Part shown: one piece after another, positions 34,174 to 43,472 of the stretch
Layout: every line of letters starts with the position of its first letter
How positions within the stretch are numbered: the first letter of the stretch is position 1
Source: QAMX01 sp964515055
GTDB lineage: Bacteria; Bacillota; Clostridia; Oscillospirales; QAMX01
Assembly (NCBI GenBank): GCA_964515055.1
Contig: CAZEUG010000001.1
Span: 139,735-203,734, forward strand
Reading direction: 5' to 3'
DNA: 64,000 nucleotides
Program-made: the position numbers and the translations under genes
The notes under the pieces: model-generated
Database searches by the model: none
The model's input: the letters and a program-made list of their open reading frames with translations, nothing else
Told to the model about the DNA's origin: nothing

Positions 34174-35463
34174 ATGCAACAGTATATGGAAACGGCCAGA
34201 CGGTCGGAACATCATGCACTGGCCATTGTCGGCGGCGGCGTCGGCGGAATGGCGGCGGCGATTGCCGCATACGACAGGGGCTGCCGGGATATCGTCCTGC
34301 TGGAAACCGATGAGCGCCTGGGCGGCGTGCTGCCGCAGTGCATCCATGCCGGGTTCGGTCTGAAGACATTTGATGAGGAGCTGACCGGCCCGGAATACGC
34401 GACGCGCTATGCGGACGAAGTGACAGCGCGTGGAATCGATGTGCGTCTGGGCGCACACGTCACCTCCCTCGGCAATGGCCGGACACTGTCGGTTCTGTCG
34501 GCACAGGACGGCGCCTACGATATTCACGCGGATGCCGTGATTGTCGCGGCGGGGTGCCGAGAACGCCCGGCGGGTGCGCTGACGCTGGAAGGGCCGAGAG
34601 TCGCCGGCATTCTGACCGCCGGCACCGCGCAACGCTATCTCAATATCGACGGTTACATGGTCGGCCGCCGCGTGGTGATTCTGGGCTCCGGCGATATCGG
34701 TCTGATCATGGCGAGACGCCTGACACTGGAGGGTGCCAGGGTACTCTGCGTCTGTGAGCTGATGCCGTGGTCAAACGGCCTGCAGCGCAATATCGTGCAG
34801 TGTCTGGAGGATTACAACATTCCGCTCCACTGCTCGACCACGGTGGTCGGCGTGGAGGGAACCGGAAGACTGTCGGCGGTCTGGGTTGCGCCGGTGGATG
34901 GAAACCGCCAGCCGATACTCAGCGAACGACGCCGGATTTCGTGTGATACGCTGCTGCTGTCTGTCGGACTGCTGCCTGAGGCGCGTCTGGCCGAGGAGGC
35001 CGGAATTGCGCTCGGAAGGAACGGCGGTATTGCCGTCGATGAACGGCGACAGACCTGGGCAGAGGGCGTTTTTGCCTGTGGAAACGTGGTGCAGGTGCAT
35101 GATCTGGCTGATGACGTGGCCGCAGAGGGCGCCATCGCCGGGAAAAGCGCAGCGGAATATCTGAAGGGGTCTGCTCCGACCAGTCGCCGCTCCGTCGAAA
35201 CGATCGCCGGGAGCGGGATTGCCCATGTCGTCCCGGAACGACTGCACGAATCGTCTGCTGCGGAACTCAGCTTCCGGGTGCGTGCGGTGGAGCGCAACGT
35301 CTGGATCCGGATTCGAAGCGGCGAGACAGTCGTCAAACGCGTCCGGAAATCGGTCATCCGCCCGGGCGAAATGCAGCACGTGACGCTGCAGGTCGATCAG
35401 ATTCATCCCGGCGAAAAGCTCTGCGTTGACATTGAACGGGAAACCGAACAGGAGGGCAATTGA
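34174..35463 (+). CDS. FAD/NAD(P)-dependent oxidoreductase of the GlpA-like trio
   Basis: 429-residue pyridine-nucleotide-disulfide-type flavoprotein. It has the FAD motif LAIVGGGVGGMAAAIAAYD, an NAD(P)-binding VVILGSGDIGLIMARRL, and a late VFACGNVVQVHDLADDV. The cysteine in GGVLPQCIHAGFG resembles that of other family members, but no CxxC redox pair is seen. It starts 7 bases after the GlpA-like gene and ends 1 base before the DUF1667 ATG, so the trio is co-translated. Probably mediates electron transfer between the GlpA-like dehydrogenase and NAD(P) or another carrier. Confidence 0.9.
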   Translation: MQQYMETARRSEHHALAIVGGGVGGMAAAIAAYDRGCRDIVLLETDERLGGVLPQCIHAGFGLKTFDEELTGPEYATRYADEVTARGIDVRLGAHVTSLGNGRTLSVLSAQDGAYDIHADAVIVAAGCRERPAGALTLEGPRVAGILTAGTAQRYLNIDGYMVGRRVVILGSGDIGLIMARRLTLEGARVLCVCELMPWSNGLQRNIVQCLEDYNIPLHCSTTVVGVEGTGRLSAVWVAPVDGNRQPILSERRRISCDTLLLSVGLLPEARLAEEAGIALGRNGGIAVDERRQTWAEGVFACGNVVQVHDLADDVAAEGAIAGKSAAEYLKGSAPTSRRSVETIAGSGIAHVVPERLHESSAAELSFRVRAVERNVWIRIRSGETVVKRVRKSVIRPGEMQHVTLQVDQIHPGEKLCVDIERETEQEGN

Positions 35464-35464
35464 C

Positions 35465-35827
35465 ATGACAGAAAAAGTCTGGATCTGCATCACTTGTCCG
35501 GAGGGCTGCGAAATCCGTGCCCAGCTGGATGCAACCGGAAACGTGACGGCAGTCTCTGGCAACCGCTGCCCACGTGGTGAACGGTATGTCCGGAGCGAGG
35601 CGGTACATCCTGTCCGCCAGCTGTCCTCGACTGTGTTGCTGACCGGCGGGAAACAACCGTTGGTGCCTGTGCGCGCCGCACAGCCGATTCCGAAAGCGTC
35701 TATTCCGTCCGTGATGGCGGAAATCCGTGCGGCGCGCGTGACCGCACCGGTCAGGCGTGGACAGATTCTCCTGGAAAATGCGGCGGGAACCGGCGTGGCC
35801 ATCATCGCCTGTGCAGACGCGGAATAG
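35465..35827 (+). CDS. DUF1667 protein, third subunit of the GlpA-like trio
   Basis: 120-residue DUF1667 family protein. Cysteines in CITCPEGCEI and NRCPRGERY (residues about 7-40) are arranged as in an iron-sulfur or metal-binding site. In Clostridia and Thermotogales such proteins always travel with the two flavoproteins encoded upstream, as here. The start at 35465 follows AGGAGGG by about 7 bases; an in-frame ATG at 35426 overlaps the previous gene. Function by context: electron-transfer subunit. Activity has not been shown in what I can see. Confidence 0.88.
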   Translation: MTEKVWICITCPEGCEIRAQLDATGNVTAVSGNRCPRGERYVRSEAVHPVRQLSSTVLLTGGKQPLVPVRAAQPIPKASIPSVMAEIRAARVTAPVRRGQILLENAAGTGVAIIACADAE

Positions 35828-35932
35828 TGTGAAGCATTTGTCCTGAAAATAATTTCCATGTTTTTCCGGCATAAAAACGGATGGAACATCGAATTCTAAC
35901 CGTGTGCAGCAACATTCAAAAGTAGGAGAGAC

Positions 35933-36175
35933 ATGGCTATGAAAAAAATACTGACGTTGATTCTGTGCATTTGTCTGGCGGTACCTGTCCTGACGGCCTG
36001 TGAAGACCGGGACGAAAACAACAAGGGCACCGGCACCTCTGCCCGAACCGAAAAAACGGGCTGGGTGACCTCAACATCGGAACCGCTGAAGCAGACGGAA
36101 TCCAAGCCGGCAACGGATGTGACCGGCCAGACGTCCCAGACCGTGACGGACTTGCCGGAATCCTCCAAAAAATAA
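35933..36175 (+). CDS. small Ser/Thr-rich lipoprotein
   Basis: 80 residues with an N-terminal lipoprotein signal (MAMKKILTLILCICLAV, lipobox VLTAC, Cys at about 23) and then a low-complexity tail rich in Ser, Thr, Lys and Glu. An AGGAGA site precedes ATG at 35933; ATG at 35939 is an alternative start giving MKKILTL. No recognisable domain follows the signal, so it may be a spacer or surface-exposed peptide. It sits between the GlpA-like trio and a large hairpin. Confidence 0.78.
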   Translation: MAMKKILTLILCICLAVPVLTACEDRDENNKGTGTSARTEKTGWVTSTSEPLKQTESKPATDVTGQTSQTVTDLPESSKK

Positions 36176-36185
36176 CAGTCAGCAT

Positions 36186-36269
36186 CGATCGTCCCCTGTG
36201 CCAGACCTCGAAACGACAGCAATTTCGGGGCTGTGTGCAGGGGACGATCGCGTCTGACCACCGTTTTTT
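36186..36269 (+). terminator. large imperfect hairpin, possible terminator
   Basis: A 65-base structure has two 28-base arms (36186-36213 and 36223-36250): 13 perfectly paired bases at the base, a mismatched middle, and five paired bases at the top. A run of six Ts begins at about 36264, 13 bases after the stem, further than usual. It may terminate the lipoprotein gene or act as a cis-acting RNA element before the PucR-like regulator. Confidence 0.55.
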
Positions 36270-36344
36270 GAACGTGCAAACCCCGAAAAACGATCTGTTT
36301 CGAGAAAATTTACAGACAGACGTGAAAAAAATCGGGAAAAGCAC

Positions 36345-36373
36345 TTGTAAATTTGGGCAAAATAGTGTATGAT
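36345..36373 (+). promoter_or_regulatory. promoter of the PucR/CdaR-type regulator
   Basis: TTGTAA (36345-36350), 17 bases, TATGAT (36368-36373), about 58 bases upstream of the likely start codon. Confidence 0.6.
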
Positions 36374-36430
36374 ATAACCAGATGAGACATACCAAGCAGA
36401 AGCATGCATTTTTTGATGGGGGTTCAATAC

Positions 36431-37522
36431 ATGTCAAGAAGATTGTTTCAGAATATGGCGCTCCAGATGCACGAAGCAACCGGCAAGACGGTTGGCGTCA
36501 TTGACGGAGACGGAACGGTAATCGCCTGCAGCGAGCTGCGGCTGATTGGCGAAGTGTACGAGACGGCGGTAGACGAGCTGAATAATACGTCGGAGCCAAC
36601 GGTTTATCGTTCATTCACTTTCAAATCGCTGGCCATGCGCGGCGTCCGGCTGGAATATGCGGCGTTTGTCGATGGGACAGATGCGGACTCGCTGGCCATG
36701 TGCTCCATGGTCGTTGTCGCGCTGAACGGCGTCAAACAATATTATGACGAAAAATACGATAAAGCGACCTTTATCAAGAATATTTTGCTGGATAACGTTC
36801 TGCCGGGTGATATCTACATCAAATCCAAGGAGCTACACTTTGGTGGAGAAACGCCGCGAGTCGTTTTCCTTGTCCGCATGATGGACAAGCTGGATATCGC
36901 GACCAACGATGTCATCGCCGGACTGTTCCCGGATCGCCAGAAGGACTTTATCATCACCATCAACGAAAGCGACGTGGCCATCGTCAAAGAAGTCAAGGTC
37001 AACTGCGACGTGAAGGAGCTGCGCAAAATTGCCAAGGGCATTGAAGACACCATCAATGCGGAGCTCCTTGTCAAATGCGTGATCGGTATCGGCACCGTGG
37101 TTCCGCAGCTGAAAGACCTCTCGCGCTCCCTGAAGGAAGCACAGGTGGCCATTGAAGTGGGTCATGTTTTTGAAGCCGAGAAAACCATTATCAACTATGA
37201 AAATCTCGGCATTGGCCGCCTGATTTACCAGCTGCCGACAACGCTTTGCCGGATGTTCCTGAGCGAGGTCTTCAAAAAGGGCAGCGTGGATTCTCTGGGT
37301 CAGGAAACCATGATGACCATCCAGAAATTCTTCGAAAACAACCTGAATGTCTCTGAAACATCCAGAAAGCTGTTCGTCCACCGCAATACACTCGTTTACC
37401 GCCTGGAAAAAATCAAGAAAATTACCGGGCTGGATCTCCGTGAATTTGACCATGCGATCATCTTTAAGGTTGCACTGATGGTCAAAAAATATCTGGAATC
37501 GCGTGAGAATGACGAAATTTGA
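36431..37522 (+). CDS. PucR/CdaR-family transcriptional regulator
   Basis: 363-residue regulator. The C-terminal 60 residues carry the PucR-type helix-turn-helix (FFENNLNVSETSRKLFVHRN, then TLVYRLEKIKKITGLDLRE). The middle is the GGDEF-like domain of CdaR and PucR; the N-terminus has a sugar-diacid-recognition-like region. Related proteins activate uptake and catabolism of diacids, allantoin or related compounds when bound to ligand. Start at 36431 follows GGGGG with about 8 bases spacing; an in-frame ATG at 36404 adds nine residues. The next gene, ftsE, is 51 bases away, so the target is not evident from context. Confidence 0.86.
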   Translation: MSRRLFQNMALQMHEATGKTVGVIDGDGTVIACSELRLIGEVYETAVDELNNTSEPTVYRSFTFKSLAMRGVRLEYAAFVDGTDADSLAMCSMVVVALNGVKQYYDEKYDKATFIKNILLDNVLPGDIYIKSKELHFGGETPRVVFLVRMMDKLDIATNDVIAGLFPDRQKDFIITINESDVAIVKEVKVNCDVKELRKIAKGIEDTINAELLVKCVIGIGTVVPQLKDLSRSLKEAQVAIEVGHVFEAEKTIINYENLGIGRLIYQLPTTLCRMFLSEVFKKGSVDSLGQETMMTIQKFFENNLNVSETSRKLFVHRNTLVYRLEKIKKITGLDLREFDHAIIFKVALMVKKYLESRENDEI

Positions 37523-37573
37523 CCGGCGGACACCGCAATTCCCATGCGGGCTTGAAAGGGAGGAACGGAGCAT

Positions 37574-38278
<705 letters not shown>

Positions 38279-38281
38279 AAC

Positions 38282-39154
38282 ATGATCGGCTACCACTTCA
38301 AAGAAGGCGTCAAGGGGCTTTTCCGCAATCGACTGGTCAATCTCGCCGCCATTGGCATGCTGATTGCCTGCCTTGTTGTGACGGGCGCATTCGTTCTGCT
38401 TGTCCTGAACATCAATGCCGTGATTGACGAAAGCGGCGCCGTCAACAAAATTTCTATTTATATGGACGAAAATTCCGACCCGGACGACCGCTGGGCGGTG
38501 GAACAGCAGCTGAATCAGCTGGAAAACGTGGAATCCTGGCTCTTTATTTCGAAAGAAGAAGGGCTGGAATCCATGCGCGACACGTTTGGTACACTGCTGG
38601 ACGGCCTGGAAGACGATAACCCCATCCGCGACACGTTCCAGCTGACCGTCCTCTCTCAAAAACGGATTACGGAAACGGCCGAAGCGGTGCAGCAGCTGCC
38701 GGGTGTTGCAAAAGTCAATTACCGCAGCGACATCGCACAGCGCTTCCTCCAAATCCGCAACATTGTCGCCATGGTCGGCCTGTCGTTCGTCGTGGTACTC
38801 GGCGCGGTCTCACTGTTCATCATTGCCAACTCGGTTCGCCTCTCCGTCTTTACGCGGCGGACGGAAATCCGCGTGATGAAAACCGTCGGCGCGACCAATG
38901 GCTTCATCCGCAAATCCTTCGCTGTGGAGGGAATCCTGCTCGGCCTGATCGGCGCCGCCGTTTCCTACGGTATCCTCTTTCTGGCCTATTCGCAGCTGTT
39001 TGTTCCGGCGCTTGCGCCGCTCGGCTTTTTGTCGGCCATCCCTCTCGCCTTTTCACAGTTCGCCGTCCCGGTCGCACTGGCATATGCGGCGGCCGGTATC
39101 CTCATGGGCTTCGGCGGAAGCGTGCTGGCACTTCGCAGATATCTGAATGCATAA
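38282..39154 (+). CDS. ftsX: cell-division permease-like protein FtsX
   Basis: 290-residue FtsX with one N-terminal membrane helix (about 20-42), a large extracellular domain (about 43-165) and three C-terminal helices, the normal FtsX topology. It transmits FtsE ATPase cycles to the outside. The extracellular domain should contact the coiled-coil M23 protein encoded next. Three bases separate it from ftsE. Confidence 0.93.
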   Translation: MIGYHFKEGVKGLFRNRLVNLAAIGMLIACLVVTGAFVLLVLNINAVIDESGAVNKISIYMDENSDPDDRWAVEQQLNQLENVESWLFISKEEGLESMRDTFGTLLDGLEDDNPIRDTFQLTVLSQKRITETAEAVQQLPGVAKVNYRSDIAQRFLQIRNIVAMVGLSFVVVLGAVSLFIIANSVRLSVFTRRTEIRVMKTVGATNGFIRKSFAVEGILLGLIGAAVSYGILFLAYSQLFVPALAPLGFLSAIPLAFSQFAVPVALAYAAAGILMGFGGSVLALRRYLNA

Positions 39155-39175
39155 CCCAATGGACAGGAGTCGCTT

Positions 39176-40477
39176 ATGACAGAACGTAAACAGAACCGAC
39201 GGGAGCGCCGTCGCCGCATTTTAATCTGGATTCTGATCGCCGGTATGATTCTGCCGACGATTGCAACTGTGATTTCCGTATCCATGCGCGCCGTTTCCCA
39301 ATCGGACATCGACCGCGCCAAACAACAGGTGCAATCGCTGCAACAGAAAATCGCAGCGGCTAAATCGGAGCTGAAGACGATGCAATCGGATCAGAATTCC
39401 CTGATTGCTCAGAAAAAACTGATCGATGATCAGATCAATCTCTACAATGAACAGATTGACCTGCTGGAGGAAACACTGGCCGGCCTCGACACGGAAATGG
39501 AGGCGTGTGCCTCCGAGCTGGCCGAACTGCAAACCTCTCTCGATGAAAAATACGACACCTTCAAAGAGCGTGTACGCATCATGTACGAGGACGGCACCAC
39601 GTCTTATTTGAGCGTCCTGCTCTCCGCCGACAGCATGGAGGATTTTCTGAACCGCGCCGAGCTGGTTTCGGCAATTTTCAATAGAGACCAGAAGCTGATG
39701 ACGGAAATGAGCGACCTGATTGCTGTCAGGGAACAGAAGCAGACGGAACTGGAGCAGAGCCGAGCCGAATCGCTGGCCTTGAAGGGCGAGCTGGAAACGG
39801 CGCGGCAGGAGCTGCTGGCCGAACAGGCCGAGGCCGAAGTCCTGCTGGCTGGCTTTGAAGATGGGACGGTTCAGAATCTTTCCCTGATTGAGGAATATGA
39901 GGCGCTCTTGCAGAAGGCTGCAAAAGAAGAGGAACGCCTGACGAAGGAATACGAGGAGCAGAAGCGCAAGGAAGCCGAGGCGAAGAAAAAAGCCGAGGCA
40001 GAAGCCAAAAAGAAGGCGGAAGAAGAGGCCAGGAAAAAGGCTGAGGAAGAAAAAAAGAAGCAGCAGCAGTCGACCTCCGTTGCCTTTGACTGGCCGACGC
40101 CGGGCTATACATGGATTACCTGCCCGTTCGGACCGCGTACCCATCCGGTCACCGGAAAGTACAGCTATCACGACGGCGTTGACATCGGCGCATATGCCGG
40201 TTCGCCAATCCGCTCCACCGCCGCCGGAACCGTGATCACCAACACATACAACAGCGTATACGGCAATATGATCAAAGTGGATCATGGAAACGGCATTGTC
40301 TCCATGTATGCGCACATGAATGCGCGTTCCAAACTGAAAGTCGGTGCCACCGTGCAGCAGGGAACCGTTCTGGGCTATGTCGGGACAACGGGTCTGTCCT
40401 CCGGCTATCATCTGCACTTCACCATTTTCAAAGACGGTGTGGCGGTGAATCCGCTGAATTATGTCAAGCCGCGCTGA
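39176..40477 (+). CDS. coiled-coil M23 murein hydrolase activator (EnvC/NlpD-like)
   Basis: 433-residue protein with an N-terminal membrane segment (about 16-38), a long Glu/Lys/Ala-rich coiled coil (about 45-290) and a C-terminal peptidase M23 domain. The zinc-site motifs are intact: HPVTGKYSYHDGVDIG (HxxxD near residue 331) and a final SGYHLHFTIF (HxH), plus MYAHM. It may therefore be a true endopeptidase rather than a degenerate activator. Directly behind ftsEX, it is the probable FtsX-controlled effector. The lysine-rich heptads at 260-290 are low complexity. Confidence 0.92.
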   Translation: MTERKQNRRERRRRILIWILIAGMILPTIATVISVSMRAVSQSDIDRAKQQVQSLQQKIAAAKSELKTMQSDQNSLIAQKKLIDDQINLYNEQIDLLEETLAGLDTEMEACASELAELQTSLDEKYDTFKERVRIMYEDGTTSYLSVLLSADSMEDFLNRAELVSAIFNRDQKLMTEMSDLIAVREQKQTELEQSRAESLALKGELETARQELLAEQAEAEVLLAGFEDGTVQNLSLIEEYEALLQKAAKEEERLTKEYEEQKRKEAEAKKKAEAEAKKKAEEEARKKAEEEKKKQQQSTSVAFDWPTPGYTWITCPFGPRTHPVTGKYSYHDGVDIGAYAGSPIRSTAAGTVITNTYNSVYGNMIKVDHGNGIVSMYAHMNARSKLKVGATVQQGTVLGYVGTTGLSSGYHLHFTIFKDGVAVNPLNYVKPR

Positions 40478-40508
40478 ACCACCGAAAAAAGAAACAGGGA
40501 GACCATTC

Positions 40509-41735
40509 ATGAATACTTCAGAATCATCCGTCAAACGTCCGTCGTGGATGCAGGTGCTGGCGCTTTGTCTGATCGTCGCCACGATTTCCGTCCTGCTCAC
40601 CGGATATTTCGTCTCGTCGCGCTATGCAGCCGATGCACCGTCTGCGGACGGCTTGTCCACAGACAAACGCGATCGGAAGCTGGATGAAATCCAGGCGCTG
40701 CTGGATCGGTACTATGTCGGCCAATACGAGGACAAAGACCTGCTGGATATGCTGGCCGTCGGATATATGAGCGGGATCGAGGACAAATGGGCCTATTACA
40801 CCACTGCCGAGGATTTGGAAGACCTGTATGCCGACAAATCCGGCTCCTATGCGGGCATTGGCGTGACCGTCACACAGAACACTGAGACCGGCCTGCTGAC
40901 GATCACCGAGGTGTATCCGGGCTCTCCGGCGGAAGAAGCGGGCATCCAATGCCTGGATCAGCTGTATTCGGTCGAGGGCGAGGAGGTCGCCACCATCGGA
41001 ATGAACGCCACCGTCGCAAAGGTTCGCGGAGAAGTGGGCAGCCGGGTGAACCTTGGCATCCTGCGCAACGGCGAGCTGATGGAGGTTTCTGTCGAACGGC
41101 GTACTGTTGAAAAAGTCAGCGTGACAGCTGAAATGCTGGATGACGAGATTGCCTATCTGCGCATTTCGGAGTTTACGGCGGCTGCTGCCCAGCAGTTCAG
41201 CGCCAGCCTTCAGGAAATGATCGATGGCGGCGCAAAGGGTCTGATCATGGACGTGCGCAACAATCCCGGTGGACAGCTGACCACACTGATTTCCATGCTG
41301 GATTGCCTCATGCCGGAAGGCGACGTCTTTATCGAACGCGACAAGGCGGGCAATGAGAACCGCCTCCGCGTCGACGGAAAATACTGCGATTTGCCGCTGA
41401 TCGTACTGGTCAATGAGTATTCCTACAGCGCAGCGGAGTATTTTGCAGCTGTGATGCAGGAACAGGGTCGTGCCAGTGTGGCCGGAACGGCTACAACCGG
41501 CAAGGGCGAAGGCCAGCAGACGTTTGTTTTGAGCGACGGCTCTGCGATTACGTTCTCGGTTATCAAATATTTCACGCCCAACGGCGTCAGCATCGGCGAA
41601 CAGGGCGGCATTCAGCCCGACCTGCCCGTGAAGATGCCGGATGACCTTCTGGCGAAAATCGGCACACTGGACGCCGCGGAAGACCCGCAGATCGCAGCAG
41701 CCGTGGAACAGATGAAGGCCGATTTGCAGAAATAG
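40509..41735 (+). CDS. S41-family C-terminal processing protease (CtpA type)
   Basis: 408 residues: N-terminal membrane anchor (about 14-36), PDZ domain (about 115-200) and S41 protease domain. The Ser of EYSYSAAEYF and the Lys of TTGKGEGQQ form the Ser-Lys dyad. Related CtpA and CtpB cleave envelope or sporulation regulators (CtpB in pro-sigmaK processing in Bacillus). It follows the M23 gene by 31 bases, a pairing seen in many Firmicutes. ATG 40509 follows GGGAG; an in-frame ATG at 40461 overlaps the previous gene. Confidence 0.93.
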   Translation: MNTSESSVKRPSWMQVLALCLIVATISVLLTGYFVSSRYAADAPSADGLSTDKRDRKLDEIQALLDRYYVGQYEDKDLLDMLAVGYMSGIEDKWAYYTTAEDLEDLYADKSGSYAGIGVTVTQNTETGLLTITEVYPGSPAEEAGIQCLDQLYSVEGEEVATIGMNATVAKVRGEVGSRVNLGILRNGELMEVSVERRTVEKVSVTAEMLDDEIAYLRISEFTAAAAQQFSASLQEMIDGGAKGLIMDVRNNPGGQLTTLISMLDCLMPEGDVFIERDKAGNENRLRVDGKYCDLPLIVLVNEYSYSAAEYFAAVMQEQGRASVAGTATTGKGEGQQTFVLSDGSAITFSVIKYFTPNGVSIGEQGGIQPDLPVKMPDDLLAKIGTLDAAEDPQIAAAVEQMKADLQK

Positions 41736-41744
41736 GTGCGCGGA

Positions 41745-42917
41745 ATGGACAATTTTTCACTCGGCGTCATTGTCTGCGCCTCCGGCCGTTCCACCCGCAT
41801 GAACGGCTCGGATAAAATCACATTGAACCTGGCCGGAAAACCGGTCTGGCAATGGTCCGTCGATGCATTCCTGCAATACCCGCAGACGACGCAGGTCGTG
41901 GTGTCTGTTCCGCCGGAGCGCGTGGCCGACTATGCGCATCCGGATCAGAGGGTGGCCTTTTGCGCGGGCGGTGCTTCCCGACAGGAATCGGTGCTTTGTG
42001 CGGCAGAATGCCTTGCCGCGTGCGACCTGGTCGCCGTTCATGACGGAGCGCGGCCACTGGTCAGCCAGACCGTCATCGATACGGTCTGCCAGGCGGCACG
42101 GGAGTCCGGTGCGGCGTTCCCGTCTGTACCGGTGACGGATACCATCCACATCGTCAACGCAGGACTGGCCGTTCAAACACCCGACCGTGCCACGCTCTGT
42201 GCGGCGCAGACGCCGCAGGTTTTTTCCGCGTCCGCGTTTGCGGCGGTACGAGCCTATCTGCAATCCGGTCAGCCGGTCACGGATGACTGCTCCGCGGCCA
42301 TCACCTGTGGGATTGCCTGTCGCGCAGTCCCCGGTGAACGCGACAACCTGAAGATTACAACGGCGGAAGACTGGCACACGGCGCAGCATATGGCCGAGCG
42401 CCGGAAGAGAACGGAGAACTCAACCAAGATGATGAAAATCGGTCATGGATACGATGTTCACAGAATCCAGATGGGTAGACCGCTCGTTTTGGGCGGCGTG
42501 ACGCTGGATTGTCCCTTTGGCCTGGATGGCCACAGCGATGCGGACGTTCTGACCCACGCCGTAATTGATGCACTGCTGGGCGCAGCGGCGCTGGGCGATA
42601 TCGGGCAGATGTTCCCGGATTCGGATCCGCAGTATCGCGGGATCTCCAGCCTGATTCTGCTGGAAACCGCTTATGCGGCGGTGCAGCGCGCAGGCTATGA
42701 ACTGAACAACCTCGATGCCACCATCCTCTGTCAACGCCCCAAGCTCGCGCCGTCCATTCCGAAAATGCGTGAAACGCTGGCGCGTATCCTGCGGACAACG
42801 GCGGAGTGCGTCAGCATCAAAGCGACGACGGAGGAAAAACTCGGCTTTACGGGGCGGGGTGAGGGCATCTCCGCACACGCAGTCTGTCTGCTGCGCAGGG
42901 ACGGTGAACCGCTATGA
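41745..42917 (+). CDS. ispDF: bifunctional MEP cytidylyltransferase / MECDP synthase
   Basis: Fusion of two non-consecutive enzymes of the MEP isoprenoid pathway. Residues about 1-228 are IspD (IVCASGRSTRMNGSDK with the CTP-binding loop, VHDGARPLVS). Residues about 232-390 are IspF (KIGHGYDVHRI, DVH metal motif, and GHSDADVLTHAV). Separate ispD and ispF are the Firmicutes norm; fusions are common in alpha- and epsilonproteobacteria and some Clostridia. ATG 41745 has AGGTG 6 bases upstream; GTG at 41736 is also in frame. Its stop overlaps the start of the second deformylase (ATGA). Confidence 0.93.
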   Translation: MDNFSLGVIVCASGRSTRMNGSDKITLNLAGKPVWQWSVDAFLQYPQTTQVVVSVPPERVADYAHPDQRVAFCAGGASRQESVLCAAECLAACDLVAVHDGARPLVSQTVIDTVCQAARESGAAFPSVPVTDTIHIVNAGLAVQTPDRATLCAAQTPQVFSASAFAAVRAYLQSGQPVTDDCSAAITCGIACRAVPGERDNLKITTAEDWHTAQHMAERRKRTENSTKMMKIGHGYDVHRIQMGRPLVLGGVTLDCPFGLDGHSDADVLTHAVIDALLGAAALGDIGQMFPDSDPQYRGISSLILLETAYAAVQRAGYELNNLDATILCQRPKLAPSIPKMRETLARILRTTAECVSIKATTEEKLGFTGRGEGISAHAVCLLRRDGEPL

Positions 42918-43339
42918 TCTGCGAACTGGTACACGACCCGATTTTTCTGGCGGCACCGTCGGAACGGGCTGAAAAGGCTGACCTGCACCATGCGCAGAAT
43001 CTGCTGGATACGCTCCGTGCCCATCGGGCAACGTGCGTCGGCATGGCGGCCAATATGATTGGCTGCCGCAAACGCATCATTGCATTTGTGGATGAAGCGA
43101 CACCGTTGGCGCCGGAAACCGTGATGCTGAACCCGGAAATCGTCTGGAAAAGCGGAGAATATGACGCGGAAGAAAGCTGCCTCTCTCTGCTCGGCGGACC
43201 GCGCCCCTGCAAGCGCTACCGGGCGATTCGCGTCCGATACCAGACGCTGACCATGCAGACCCGCGAAAAACGCTATGAGGGCTGGACATCTCAAATCATT
43301 CAACACGAAATTGACCACTGCAACGGACGGCTGATCTGA
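42914..43339 (+). CDS. divergent second peptide deformylase
   Basis: 141-residue PDF homologue. Motif 2 (EESCLSLLGG, Cys ligand) and motif 3 (HEIDHCNG) are intact. Motif 1 reads VGMAANMIG, replacing the usual Gln with Met. Variants of this type are widespread in Clostridia and keep the metal site, but lack of the Gln could alter activity or specificity. The start overlaps the ispDF stop. The canonical def at 15614 presumably does housekeeping deformylation. Confidence 0.85.
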   Translation: MICELVHDPIFLAAPSERAEKADLHHAQNLLDTLRAHRATCVGMAANMIGCRKRIIAFVDEATPLAPETVMLNPEIVWKSGEYDAEESCLSLLGGPRPCKRYRAIRVRYQTLTMQTREKRYEGWTSQIIQHEIDHCNGRLI

Positions 43340-43386
43340 ATATCAAACGTCCCCAGCAAGAAACCGGGAACACCCGGCAGGTAAGG

Positions 43387-43443
43387 AAACGACTTTCCCG
43401 GTCTGTGTGCGCAGGTGCGCACGGCGGGGAAAGTCGTTTTTTT
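43387..43443 (+). terminator. strong intrinsic terminator just before a CDS
   Basis: Stem arms AAACGACTTTCCC (43387-43399) and GGGAAAGTCGTTT (43427-43439), with an inner GTGCGC/GCGCAC hairpin and a T-run ending at about 43443. Only 29 bases separate it from the downstream start codon, so a promoter for the next gene must overlap or precede it. Confidence 0.85.
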
Positions 43444-43472
43444 GCATCAAAAAAACAGAAGGGATGATCACC

